Below are positions 17,456 to 24,707 of a DNA stretch of 39,692 nt, piece after piece (the stretch's first letter is position 1; each line of letters starts with the position of its first letter). The notes under the pieces were generated by a model. The model saw only the letters and a program-made list of their open reading frames with translations, made no database searches and was not told the DNA's origin. The translations under genes and the position numbers were made by a program. The DNA comes from JAXMDS01 sp043777815 (GTDB lineage: Bacteria > Pseudomonadota > Alphaproteobacteria > Rickettsiales > Rickettsiaceae), in assembly GCA_043777815.1 (NCBI GenBank), contig JAYWHH010000017.1, positions 1-39,692 on the forward strand, in the 5' to 3' direction.

Positions 17456-18832
17456 TCAACCAATATAGTCTAATGCAAAAACATCTAAATATTCGCTTAT
17501 CAGTATATCTTTTAAATCTGGATATTCAATTAATAAATGCTTGAATTGTGGATCATGTGACAAGCCCAAATCTGATATATCTCCCTCTTTTTGCTTTTTC
17601 ATAAAAGTTTTTATATCTATAAGAGAACTTATAGGAATTGGTTTATTAGATTCTATTTTACACATTACCTCTATTTTACTCACCTGATTTAAATGACCCA
17701 TTTTTATTATTTCTTTTAGTAATTGTATGGAAGGCTTAGCTTGTTCCAAGGGTATTTTTTTTGGTATTAATATTCTATTAAATAAATCAGACTCTTTGAC
17801 ACGATCACCAAAAGTGTCATAAAATAATTTATTTCTTATATGATATTCATGAGAAAAATCAATCATTAAATTTTTATCTGCGAAGTATATTCCTTTTGCA
17901 CCATTTATTACTTCATTGTAACTTAAGTTGATAATAATGGATTTTTTTTGCCCATTGATATTATTGTCAACCTCAAAATCAAACATAATATTTTTTATAT
18001 ATTCCGGTTTTTTATCAAATGAATTTTTTTTCACCTTAATTTTTGTTTCTTGTACCCTAATTTTTTCATTAATAAAAATTTTCTTATTAGGGGCATAAAA
18101 AAGCAAATCATTGATATAATTTTTACGCAAGCTAATTATTGCACTTTCTTTGTCTTTAGTACAATTTTTAATATTTTTTTCAGAAAAATTTATTATAGTG
18201 GATGTAGATTTTGAATCTATCTCATCAATTTTTGTTGTTAAAAAACTATTAGATAGAATTTTAAAATTATTTTCTATAAACAAAGTAGAAGAAGAGCTTT
18301 TCTTTTTAACGTCAGTAAATAAATCATTCATGCAATAATTATCACGCACTATATTCCTATCTCTAACACAAAAGTCTACTAATATTTTAGTAGTAGGACA
18401 AGGAATTACCATAACATTCTTATATAAAATAGTGCCAATTTTGATAACATCATATTCATTAGTATGAGTATCGAAAATTTTTTTCAGCTTTATTAAACTT
18501 TTATTAAAATTATCTGAATCTTTTACTTTATCATGTTCAATATACGATACATTTGTATTCTCATAATTAAATGCATCTTTGTCAAAAGAAGATAAACTGC
18601 TTACAAATGTCATTTTTACTGCTTTTTTATCTTTTTCCAGATTTATATTCCAATGTAAAGAGGGCTTAAGGTATTTTATTTTTGATAAGTTTTTTTGTCT
18701 GAAGGTTTGTATTGAGCAATATATTTTATCGCCTGTTTTAAGCGTGGACAGGCCAGACTGTTTTATTATTTTTAATTTTTTAGCTTTTCTTAAATAAAAA
18801 TCACTACCTTGTAGTAAAAAAAACTCATTCAT
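17456..18832 (-). CDS. MNEF-family unknown protein, copy 1 (divergent)
   Basis: I do not recognise this 458-residue protein from any named family. It starts MNEFFLLQGS and is the most divergent of four paralogues in this window. Shared landmarks are MNEFxL at the start, a KIYCS string near residue 38, a Cys/Val-rich strand near 145, and KIFINEKIRVQE near 253, which aligns with KIFINKNVYVEK in copies 2 and 3. It is Lys/Asn/Ile/Ser rich, apparently alternating strand/loop, with no signal peptide or membrane helix. It converges on tRNA-Leu, whose 3' end is echoed just beyond this gene's start (18965-18990). A TATAAT lies 28 bp upstream. A role in host interaction is speculation. Confidence 0.75.
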   Translation of the reverse strand: MNEFFLLQGSDFYLRKAKKLKIIKQSGLSTLKTGDKIYCSIQTFRQKNLSKIKYLKPSLHWNINLEKDKKAVKMTFVSSLSSFDKDAFNYENTNVSYIEHDKVKDSDNFNKSLIKLKKIFDTHTNEYDVIKIGTILYKNVMVIPCPTTKILVDFCVRDRNIVRDNYCMNDLFTDVKKKSSSSTLFIENNFKILSNSFLTTKIDEIDSKSTSTIINFSEKNIKNCTKDKESAIISLRKNYINDLLFYAPNKKIFINEKIRVQETKIKVKKNSFDKKPEYIKNIMFDFEVDNNINGQKKSIIINLSYNEVINGAKGIYFADKNLMIDFSHEYHIRNKLFYDTFGDRVKESDLFNRILIPKKIPLEQAKPSIQLLKEIIKMGHLNQVSKIEVMCKIESNKPIPISSLIDIKTFMKKQKEGDISDLGLSHDPQFKHLLIEYPDLKDILISEYLDVFALDYIG

Positions 18833-18860
18833 AATGTGATTTAGTTATAAAGACAGTTAA

Positions 18861-18866
18861 ATTATA
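18861..18866 (-). promoter_or_regulatory. -10 element of MNEF copy 1
   Basis: On the minus strand TATAAT sits in ATGATATAATTTA, 28 bp before the ATG at 18832. The same context with one change (TGATATGATTTA) precedes copies 2 and 3, so the three genes share a promoter core. No strong -35 is seen at standard spacing. Confidence 0.45.
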
Positions 18867-18964
18867 TCATAAACAAGTATTTGTGTTACAATATAGATAT
18901 AAAAATAGATAAACTGTAATAAAAATACAATATTATATAGTTTAAATCAAGTTACCAATGTTGC

Positions 18965-18990
18965 AAGAATTCAAGTCTCTTTGGCTGCAT
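18965..18990 (+). repeat. copy of the tRNA-Leu 3' end
   Basis: 23 of 26 bases match 17399-17424, the T-arm and 3' acceptor strand of tRNA-Leu(CAG). Together the two copies flank the divergent MNEF gene as direct repeats about 1.57 kb apart. The rest of the 18833-19376 spacer is A+T rich, with a short duplicate (CTGCGTTACATAAG at about 19199 and 19222) and no gene. Confidence 0.8.
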
Positions 18991-19376
18991 TTTATGAAAT
19001 TGTTTTTACTTTAAAGTGCACTTTTTTTAAAGCACCTTTGTTTTAGTTTATTTTTAGTTTATCTTTTTAAGATATTTTTTATATATTCACCTTAGTATAA
19101 AAAAACTACTAAGATTTATTTTTGAATTGAATAAAAAAATTTATATAAACATTTAAGTTTGAATATATTTGTATTTATACATTTTAGATTAACTAACTCT
19201 GCGTTACATAAGATTTGATTCCTGCGTTACATAAGCTTTGATGAACATATTTTTATTTATAATCTTTTATGTCCTCTATTTTGGTTTAAACCAATTAACA
19301 TAATGACAAAAAACTTATTTATTCAGATTAGATTGACGAATTCTGAAGGACATAAACTTTGTTTAATATTCTATGT

Positions 19377-20738
19377 TTAAATTAATACGCATATTGATGA
19401 ATTTTCGCCGCCTAAATTTTGTGCAACATTTTCATGGGATGCATCAAAAATATCATCGTTAATATTTCCATCATAATTGCCATTATTGTTATTTTTAAAA
19501 TTGGGTGCGTAATCTATAGAAGGAAATAATTTATTTACTACATCTTTTAGTGGAATACTAGTATTTGCAGAAATAGAGTCATTTTCGGATGTTTTAGACG
19601 AGAGTAATTTTTCACAAACAGTTTCTTTTAATGGAATAAATTCTTTAGATATTGTTTTGATTGAAAAATCTATAGATACATCTTTCGGTTTTTTAAATTC
19701 AGTAATAGTAGATATTATTTCTTTAGTTGCAAGTTTTTTCAAATTTATTTTACAGCCGCCTTTGATTTCTAAAATATGATTCTCTAATGTTACTTGACCT
19801 ATATTGTCCACATGATTAGAGTTTTTACTCGATATATTTAGACAAAGAAAACTAGTCATTTTTTTATTGGAGGAAATTTTGAAATTAATACTAAAGTTCT
19901 TATGCTCACGACCAATCTGATCTAGAATTGGTATAAAAGAATTTGTTTTTTCAACATATACATTCTTGTTGATAAAAATCTTTTCAGGCATCTCATGATC
20001 TCGTATTTCAGAAAGAAAAACTCTACTATTATGCCCTACCCATAATTCCATTTTTTGATAATTTATGTTTGAAGGCGCACTAGTAAAAAAGTCTACAATA
20101 TGGTGGCTTGAAGTAAGCTCGGTGTTTTTATTAATAACATTATTCTTTGGAGAAACTTTAACAATTGTTTCTGGTCTTTCTATTGTTTGAAAGCTCAAAT
20201 CTGTAAAAAAACTTGGTATGCAGTATTCGGTTCCAGAAAAATGGTTAATATGTTTTTCTCCACCATTAAAGTAGGAGAAATTTACTTTAATCTTATCTGC
20301 GCAGTTAAAAGTAGCTTGATGTTTAGATAAATAAAAGTTTTTATCTATATTTTTATCTATTAAATATTGAGATTCTGAATTTATTAATGCAAATAAATCT
20401 TTAATAATTTCAGGTTTAATATATAAATTTTGATTTCTTTCAATATTTTCATTAATATTTTCATTTTCTTGATAATGCGCACTACTTGTGCATAATAAAG
20501 TAGTTGTTATTTTAGCATCCTTTTTTTCAACTTCTAAATAAGAATACATTCCTGGCTTTAACCAAAATTCGTTCTTAAATTCGCTCTCATGATAAGCAGA
20601 AAAAAAAGAAAAAGTTGAACAATAAATTTTTTCATCTTCATTTAATTCGTACGAAATTAAATTTTTTAATTTTATTTTTTCTTGTTTTGCATAATTGGCC
20701 CCATGAGCATTGCTTGATATTAAATGAAATTCATTCAT
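19377..20738 (-). CDS. MNEF-family unknown protein, copy 2
   Basis: This 453-residue protein is highly similar over its whole length to copy 3 (22835-24190). Both open MNEFHLISSNAHGANY, share LYIKPE, FYLSKHQ, HFNGGEKH/YFNGGEKH, IPSFFTDLSFQT, EKIFINKNVYVEKTNSF and ILEIKGGCKINLKKL, and end in an Asn/Asp-rich tail after KLFPSIDYAPNFKN. No signal sequence or transmembrane helix is visible; the sequence suggests mostly strands joined by polar loops. The C-terminal 40 residues are low complexity. The function is unknown. Sequence similarity continues about 150 bp upstream of both genes, so the duplicated unit included the promoter. It is separate from its neighbours by spacers over 500 bp. Confidence 0.8.
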   Translation of the reverse strand: MNEFHLISSNAHGANYAKQEKIKLKNLISYELNEDEKIYCSTFSFFSAYHESEFKNEFWLKPGMYSYLEVEKKDAKITTTLLCTSSAHYQENENINENIERNQNLYIKPEIIKDLFALINSESQYLIDKNIDKNFYLSKHQATFNCADKIKVNFSYFNGGEKHINHFSGTEYCIPSFFTDLSFQTIERPETIVKVSPKNNVINKNTELTSSHHIVDFFTSAPSNINYQKMELWVGHNSRVFLSEIRDHEMPEKIFINKNVYVEKTNSFIPILDQIGREHKNFSINFKISSNKKMTSFLCLNISSKNSNHVDNIGQVTLENHILEIKGGCKINLKKLATKEIISTITEFKKPKDVSIDFSIKTISKEFIPLKETVCEKLLSSKTSENDSISANTSIPLKDVVNKLFPSIDYAPNFKNNNNGNYDGNINDDIFDASHENVAQNLGGENSSICVLI

Positions 20739-20770
20739 TGTTTATAATTGATTTTTAATTAGATATATAA

Positions 20771-20776
20771 ATCATA
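20771..20776 (-). promoter_or_regulatory. -10 element of MNEF copy 2
   Basis: On the minus strand TATGAT lies in GTGATATGATTTATATATC, 32 bp upstream of the ATG at 20738. An essentially identical element lies at the same distance before copy 3 (24223-24228). Sequence conservation in this block extends from the start codons to about 20905 and 24355. Confidence 0.45.
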
Positions 20777-20998
20777 TCACAAAAACTTAAAATATGTTTT
20801 TTAATACATATTTACTATTATAAAATTACTGCTACTTTAAAACCAATTAAACATCTATTCTAAGCCAATTAAACAGCTAAAACTAATAAATTTAGTGATT
20901 TTTTTGTATATTAGGAGCATATAAATTTGACAAATTTGATTACTTTTATAAAATTCAATTTAAGAGAGTTTTAAAACGTAATGAAATATACATTACAC

Positions 20999-21390
20999 AG
21001 CGTTTGTTAAAACCTCTTGCTTAAGTTTTTTCTTCTTTTCAGCCAAAATTGAACTATATATTTAGTAATATCTAAACACTAATTCATAAAAAAGTTACTA
21101 CTTTTATGATACGGGCCGCAGCGATAATCAGCTCATTGGCTGTTAAAACTTTTTCAAAAAAATTTTCTATCGTTAAGCATCCATATACAATGTTTGTTAA
21201 AACTTTTTGCTTAAATTTATTGCTGCCAAGCATCCATAGACAAGTGCACCATACCATATTTTTTCAAAAAAATTTTCTGGCCCCAAAAGCACCCATATAC
21301 AATGTTTGTTAAAACTTCTTGCTTAAATTTATTGCTGACAAGCATCCATACGAAAGTGCACGATACCATATTTTTTCAAAGAAATTTTTA
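20999..21390. repeat. tandem copies of the coq7 3' end
   Basis: The last ~85 bases of the coq7-like gene (21302-21390) are repeated at 21190-21276 with about nine in ten bases matching (period 112). Shorter, more decayed copies lie at about 21130-21190 and 20999-21035. Translated on the minus strand, the 21190-21276 copy still reads NFFEKIWYGALVYGCLAAINL and then SKKF and stop, like the gene's own end. The rest of 20739-21308 holds the promoter block of copy 2 and no other gene. Confidence 0.9.
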
Positions 21391-22277
21391 TACTTTTTAG
21401 TAGTTTCTTCTGATTCAGTAAAGTGACTTTCTTCATCTAATAAAAATTGTTTAATATTTTTATGCAATTCTTGATACCTATTGAACAAAGCGATATTTTC
21501 TTTAACGGATAAATTATATAATTTGCTGTATTCTTCCAATTTTTCAACTTGGAATTTATAGTGTTTTTTGATTATTTCTTCTACATGATATGTCGCAAAA
21601 ATAGAACCTAAATAATACTTAGTCCAGACTTTTTTTGATAATTTCATACTATATACACCAAAAAATTCAGATAATTCTTTCCACAGCACCATAAAAATTG
21701 AAGGGGAGATGTCAAATTCCTTGACAGCTTGTTTAAAATATTCAAAATGAGCTGTTTCTTGTGACAAAATTTTATCAATCATTACAATATGTTCACATCG
21801 ATTTAAAGAATTATATGATTCGCTCGATTTATAAGGCTCGTTTGATTTAAAATCTTCTTTTACAAAGTCATTAGTATCAATTTCCTTTCTATCAATTAAG
21901 TTTGAATTTTTAGCTTTAAGTAAGTGCAACACGCATTTATGTCCTGCAAATTTATCATCAAGCAATAGCGAATTGCTCAACGTATCCAAATTTTTGGATT
22001 TATATGAGTCATCAACACGCCCTCTTCCAAAATCATTGGTGCAATCTTCCTGTTCACATCGATTTACAGAATTATGTGGTTCACTCGATTTAAAATCTTC
22101 TTTTACAAAGCCATTGAATGAATCATCAATGCGCTCACTAACGCATTCGCAATTCTGTTCTAAAAACTTTTTTTGAGAAGAGTATATAATTACAGCCGCC
22201 AACTCTCCGGCCAAGTTTACTCTTATACTAGAAGATATGAAATTATCTATGTCTTTTTTAAAAATTGGTCTAGGCAT
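21309..22277 (-). CDS. coq7: COQ7/CLK-1-like demethoxyubiquinone hydroxylase with a large repeat-bearing insertion
   Basis: COQ7 is a di-iron, ferritin-like hydroxylase of ubiquinone synthesis. The split core is recognisable: IRVNLAGELAAVIIYSSQ (18-35, ligand E25), LSQETAHFEYFKQA (171-184, E174/H177), ATYHVEEIIKKHY (228-240, E233 or E234), and LLDEESHF (279-286, E282/H285), ending YGCLSAINLSKKF as in the family. All six ligands are present. The core would be ~200 residues; here 322, because about 110-125 extra residues lie between helices 1 and 2 (roughly 38-162). This insertion contains the duplicated motif FVKEDFKSxEP...NRCE. The start overlaps the preceding small ORF by 8 bp. Activity is plausible if the insertion loops out; the family call is from motifs only. 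Confidence 0.8.
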   Translation of the reverse strand: MPRPIFKKDIDNFISSSIRVNLAGELAAVIIYSSQKKFLEQNCECVSERIDDSFNGFVKEDFKSSEPHNSVNRCEQEDCTNDFGRGRVDDSYKSKNLDTLSNSLLLDDKFAGHKCVLHLLKAKNSNLIDRKEIDTNDFVKEDFKSNEPYKSSESYNSLNRCEHIVMIDKILSQETAHFEYFKQAVKEFDISPSIFMVLWKELSEFFGVYSMKLSKKVWTKYYLGSIFATYHVEEIIKKHYKFQVEKLEEYSKLYNLSVKENIALFNRYQELHKNIKQFLLDEESHFTESEETTKKYKNFFEKIWYRALSYGCLSAINLSKKF

Positions 22278-22587
22278 GATTATTACCGAAGTATTCTAGT
22301 GACGCATTATTCTGACCTACCTCTTCAATCACATTAACATTCTCTATTTGTTGATCATACTGATTCGCTTCTTTCGCCACATTAATATTTTCTATTTGTG
22401 GATTATTTTGATCCGCTTCTTCCGCCACATTAATATTTTCTATAGTTGGCCTCTCTAAGTTGCTGCTATCTTCCATGTTTTGATCCTCCATGTTCTCATG
22501 TTTTATTTTACCATCTTCTATATTCTGATGAGATTCATTGTTATCCTCCATCTTTTCATCTTTATTCTCATGTTGCTTTAAAGACAT
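22270..22587 (-). CDS. small acidic repeat ORF, distal half of a split gene
   Basis: A 105-residue Glu/Asn/Asp/Met/Gln-rich ORF starting MSLKQHENK. Its N-terminal half (DEKMEDNNESHQ...NMED) duplicates part of the ORF just upstream. Its C-terminal half has three degenerate copies of a unit reading IENINVAEEADQNNPQ. It is in the same reading frame as the upstream ORF (22597-22815), from which it is separated only by a TGA and three codons. Its stop overlaps the coq7 start by 8 bp, suggesting translational coupling. No fold or function is recognised; it may be disordered. Confidence 0.5.
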   Translation of the reverse strand: MSLKQHENKDEKMEDNNESHQNIEDGKIKHENMEDQNMEDSSNLERPTIENINVAEEADQNNPQIENINVAKEANQYDQQIENVNVIEEVGQNNASLEYFGNNHA

Positions 22588-22701
22588 ATCTTCATCTCAC
22601 ATTCTTTCAATTTCCATGTTTTGATCCTCCATGTTCTCATGTTTTATTTTACCATCTTCTATATTCTGATGAGATTCATTGTTATCTTCCATCTTTTCAT
22701 C
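22471..22701. repeat. 90-bp direct repeat, period 141 bp, inside the split ORF
   Basis: 22471-22560 and 22612-22701 differ at about one base. The spacing of 141 bp is a multiple of three, so the duplication kept frame. The 51-bp spacer between the copies contains the TGA (22597-22599) that splits the reading frame in two. The unit encodes an acidic Glu/Asn/Met-rich segment. Confidence 0.9.
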
Positions 22702-22815
22702 CTGCGGTTTCATTTCTTGTATGGCTTCATTATCTTTACTATTGCCTTGAGAACCAAAAGGATTAAAAAGTTGTTTCAGGGTATTCTCCATTTCATCTTG
22801 ATTTTTAGCTGCCAT
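22597..22815 (-). CDS. small acidic repeat ORF, proximal half of a split gene
   Basis: A 72-residue ORF starting MAAKNQDEMENTLKQLFNPF and ending NMEIERM before a TGA. It begins 19 bp after MNEF copy 3 and is followed in the same frame, after a single stop and three codons, by the 105-residue ORF. If the TGA were a sense codon, one 182-residue protein would result. The simplest reading is a nonsense mutation or a stop created by the 141-bp duplication. The N-terminal 25 residues may form an amphipathic helix; the rest is polar and likely disordered. No family is recognised. Confidence 0.5.
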   Translation of the reverse strand: MAAKNQDEMENTLKQLFNPFGSQGNSKDNEAIQEMKPQDEKMEDNNESHQNIEDGKIKHENMEDQNMEIERM

Positions 22816-22834
22816 AAAAAACTTTATTTTTTAT

Positions 22835-24190
22835 TCAGATATTTGATAGTGATAAATTTTCGCCACATAAACTTTGTCCAAAATTCTCATAGGATGTATC
22901 AGAATTATCATCACTAATAATAGTTCTCATGTCAGAATTATCATTGTTAATATTTTCATCATAATTATCATTACTCTTATTTTTAAAATTAGGCGCGTAA
23001 TCTATAGAAGGAAATAATTTATTTACCATATCTTTTATTGAAATATAGTTATATATGACTATTTTAGACGAGAATAATTCTGAACTCCTACCTTCTTTGA
23101 ATGGAATAAATTCTTTAGTTTCTTTGAACGAAATACATTCTTTAGATATTGTTTTGATTGAAAAAGATACAAATACATCTTTTGGCCTGATAGATTCAAC
23201 AATAGTAGATATTGTTTTTTCAGGTGAAAGTTTTTTCAAATTTATCTTACAGCCGCCTTTGATTTCTAAAATATGTTTCTCTAATGTTACTTGGCCTATA
23301 TTGTCCGGATGATTAGAGTTTTGACTAAGTATATCTAGACTAAGAAAATTAGTCATTTTTTTATTGGAGGAAATCTTAAAATTAATACTGAAGGTCTTAT
23401 TCTCATGACCAATATGATCTTGAACTGATATAAAAGAATTTGTTTTTTCAACATATACATTCTTGTTGATAAAAATCTTTTCAGGCATCTCATTATCTTT
23501 TATTTTAGAAAGAAAAACTTCATTAATATGCCTTGCTGACCATTCTATTCGTTGATAATATACGTTTGAAGACTCATTGGTAAAACAATCTGCAATATGA
23601 TAGTTTGCAGTAAAATTAGTGCCTTTATCAATAATATTATTCTTTGGGGAAACTGTCACAATTGTTTCTGACTCCTCCATTGTTTGAAAACTCAAATCTG
23701 TAAAAAAACTTGGTATGCAGTCTTGGGTATTTCCAAGATTATTGACATGCTTTTCTCCACCATTAAAGTGGGAGAAATTTACTTTAACTTCACCTTTGTA
23801 GTCAAAAGCAACTTGATGTTTAGATAAATAAAAATTTTTATTTGCAAAATATTTACATAATGCATCTAAATCTTTAATAGATTCAGGTTTAATATATAAA
23901 TTTTGATTTTTTTCATAGTTATTTTCGATTATTGCAGAATACGTATTACTTGTGCATAATAAAGTAGTTGTTATTTTAGCATTCTTATTTTCAACTTCTA
24001 AATAAGAATAAGCCCTTGGCTCTATTCTATAAGAAGTTCCAGTTTGTGATAAGTCCAATGAAAAATTTGAACAAAAAACTTTTTCACCTTCATTTAATTT
24101 GTAAGAAATTAAATTTTTTAATTTTATTTTTTCTTGTTTTGAATAATTGGCTCCATGCGCATTGCTTGATATTAAATGAAATTCATTCAT
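22835..24190 (-). CDS. MNEF-family unknown protein, copy 3
   Basis: The close paralogue of copy 2 (451 residues), with the same ordered landmarks: MNEFHLISSN, VFCS, LYIKPE, FYLSKHQ, HFNGGEKH, IPSFFTDLSFQT, EKIFINKNVYVEK, ILEIKGGCKINLKKL, KLFPSIDYAPNFKN. Differences cluster in loops: a short deletion near residue 110 and an extra duplicated phrase in the C-terminal third (ECISFKETKEFIPFKE). The Asn/Asp tail has expanded with an SDDNSDTS repeat. It is probably the first gene of an operon continuing through the split acidic ORFs to coq7 (gaps of 19 bp and an 8-bp overlap). Its function is unknown. Confidence 0.8.
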   Translation of the reverse strand: MNEFHLISSNAHGANYSKQEKIKLKNLISYKLNEGEKVFCSNFSLDLSQTGTSYRIEPRAYSYLEVENKNAKITTTLLCTSNTYSAIIENNYEKNQNLYIKPESIKDLDALCKYFANKNFYLSKHQVAFDYKGEVKVNFSHFNGGEKHVNNLGNTQDCIPSFFTDLSFQTMEESETIVTVSPKNNIIDKGTNFTANYHIADCFTNESSNVYYQRIEWSARHINEVFLSKIKDNEMPEKIFINKNVYVEKTNSFISVQDHIGHENKTFSINFKISSNKKMTNFLSLDILSQNSNHPDNIGQVTLEKHILEIKGGCKINLKKLSPEKTISTIVESIRPKDVFVSFSIKTISKECISFKETKEFIPFKEGRSSELFSSKIVIYNYISIKDMVNKLFPSIDYAPNFKNKSNDNYDENINNDNSDMRTIISDDNSDTSYENFGQSLCGENLSLSNI

Positions 24191-24222
24191 TCTTTATAAT
24201 TGATTTTTAATTAGATATATAA

Positions 24223-24228
24223 ATCATA
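24223..24228 (-). promoter_or_regulatory. -10 element of MNEF copy 3 and the downstream coq7 operon
   Basis: On the minus strand TATGAT in GTGATATGATTTATATATC lies 32 bp before the ATG at 24190, identical in sequence and distance to copy 2. If the four downstream ORFs are one operon, this element also drives coq7. Confidence 0.45.
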
Positions 24229-24393
24229 TCACAAAAATTTTAAATGTTTTTTCTAATACATATTTACTATTATAAAATTACTGCTATTTTAAAGCCAATT
24301 AAACATCTATCCCAAATCAATTAAACAGCTAAAATTAATAAATTTAGTAACTTGTAACTATATTTAAAGCATTTAATAAGATTTGGTTTAAAA

Positions 24394-24690
24394 ATTACGG
24401 TATTTTTAAATAAAAAAGGTTTCATTACGGTATTTTTAAATAAAAAAGGTTGCATGATGTAAACATCAGTTTATTATATATCTTAGTTTCCACTACAGGT
24501 CACAGAGAAGATTAATACCTTCGAAGTAAATGAATTTTTCAGGAGCTGGGACGTTAGGGGGCTAGGTAATTAAAGAGTTAAGGAAATCAATAGCTCAGGA
24601 GTTAAGGAAATCAAGAGTTAATAACTCAGGGGGTTAGGTAATTAAATAATTAAGGAACTCAATAGCTCAGGAGCTCAATAGCTAACGAAT
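24394..24690. repeat. 30-bp tandem repeat and a block of AGGAGTTAAGG-type repeats
   Basis: ATTACGGTATTTTTAAATAA occurs at 24394 and 24424 (period 30). From about 24540 to 24690 a set of short units built from GGTAATTAAA, GAGTTAAGGAAATCAA and AATAGCTCAGGAG is shuffled and repeated four or more times. No gene is visible in the 24191-24707 spacer apart from the copy 3 promoter. Confidence 0.75.
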
Positions 24691-24707
24691 TTTATATAAA
24701 ATATGTT

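Noticed and set aside
17399..18990. Full integrative element at tRNA-Leu
   Set aside because: No integrase, excisionase or phage gene lies between the repeats, so only the att-like repeat is reported, not an element.
22597..22599. TGA read as tryptophan (alternative genetic code in the bacterium)
   Set aside because: Conserved Trp positions in EF-G, Rieske and other genes use TGG, and no conserved gene needs a TGA to be sense. A single stop in a repeat-rich acidic ORF is better explained by mutation.
22446..22917. Plus-strand ORFs rich in Cys, His and Phe over the split acidic gene
   Set aside because: They are the complement of the Glu/Asn/Met-coding repeats and show repeat-driven openness only.
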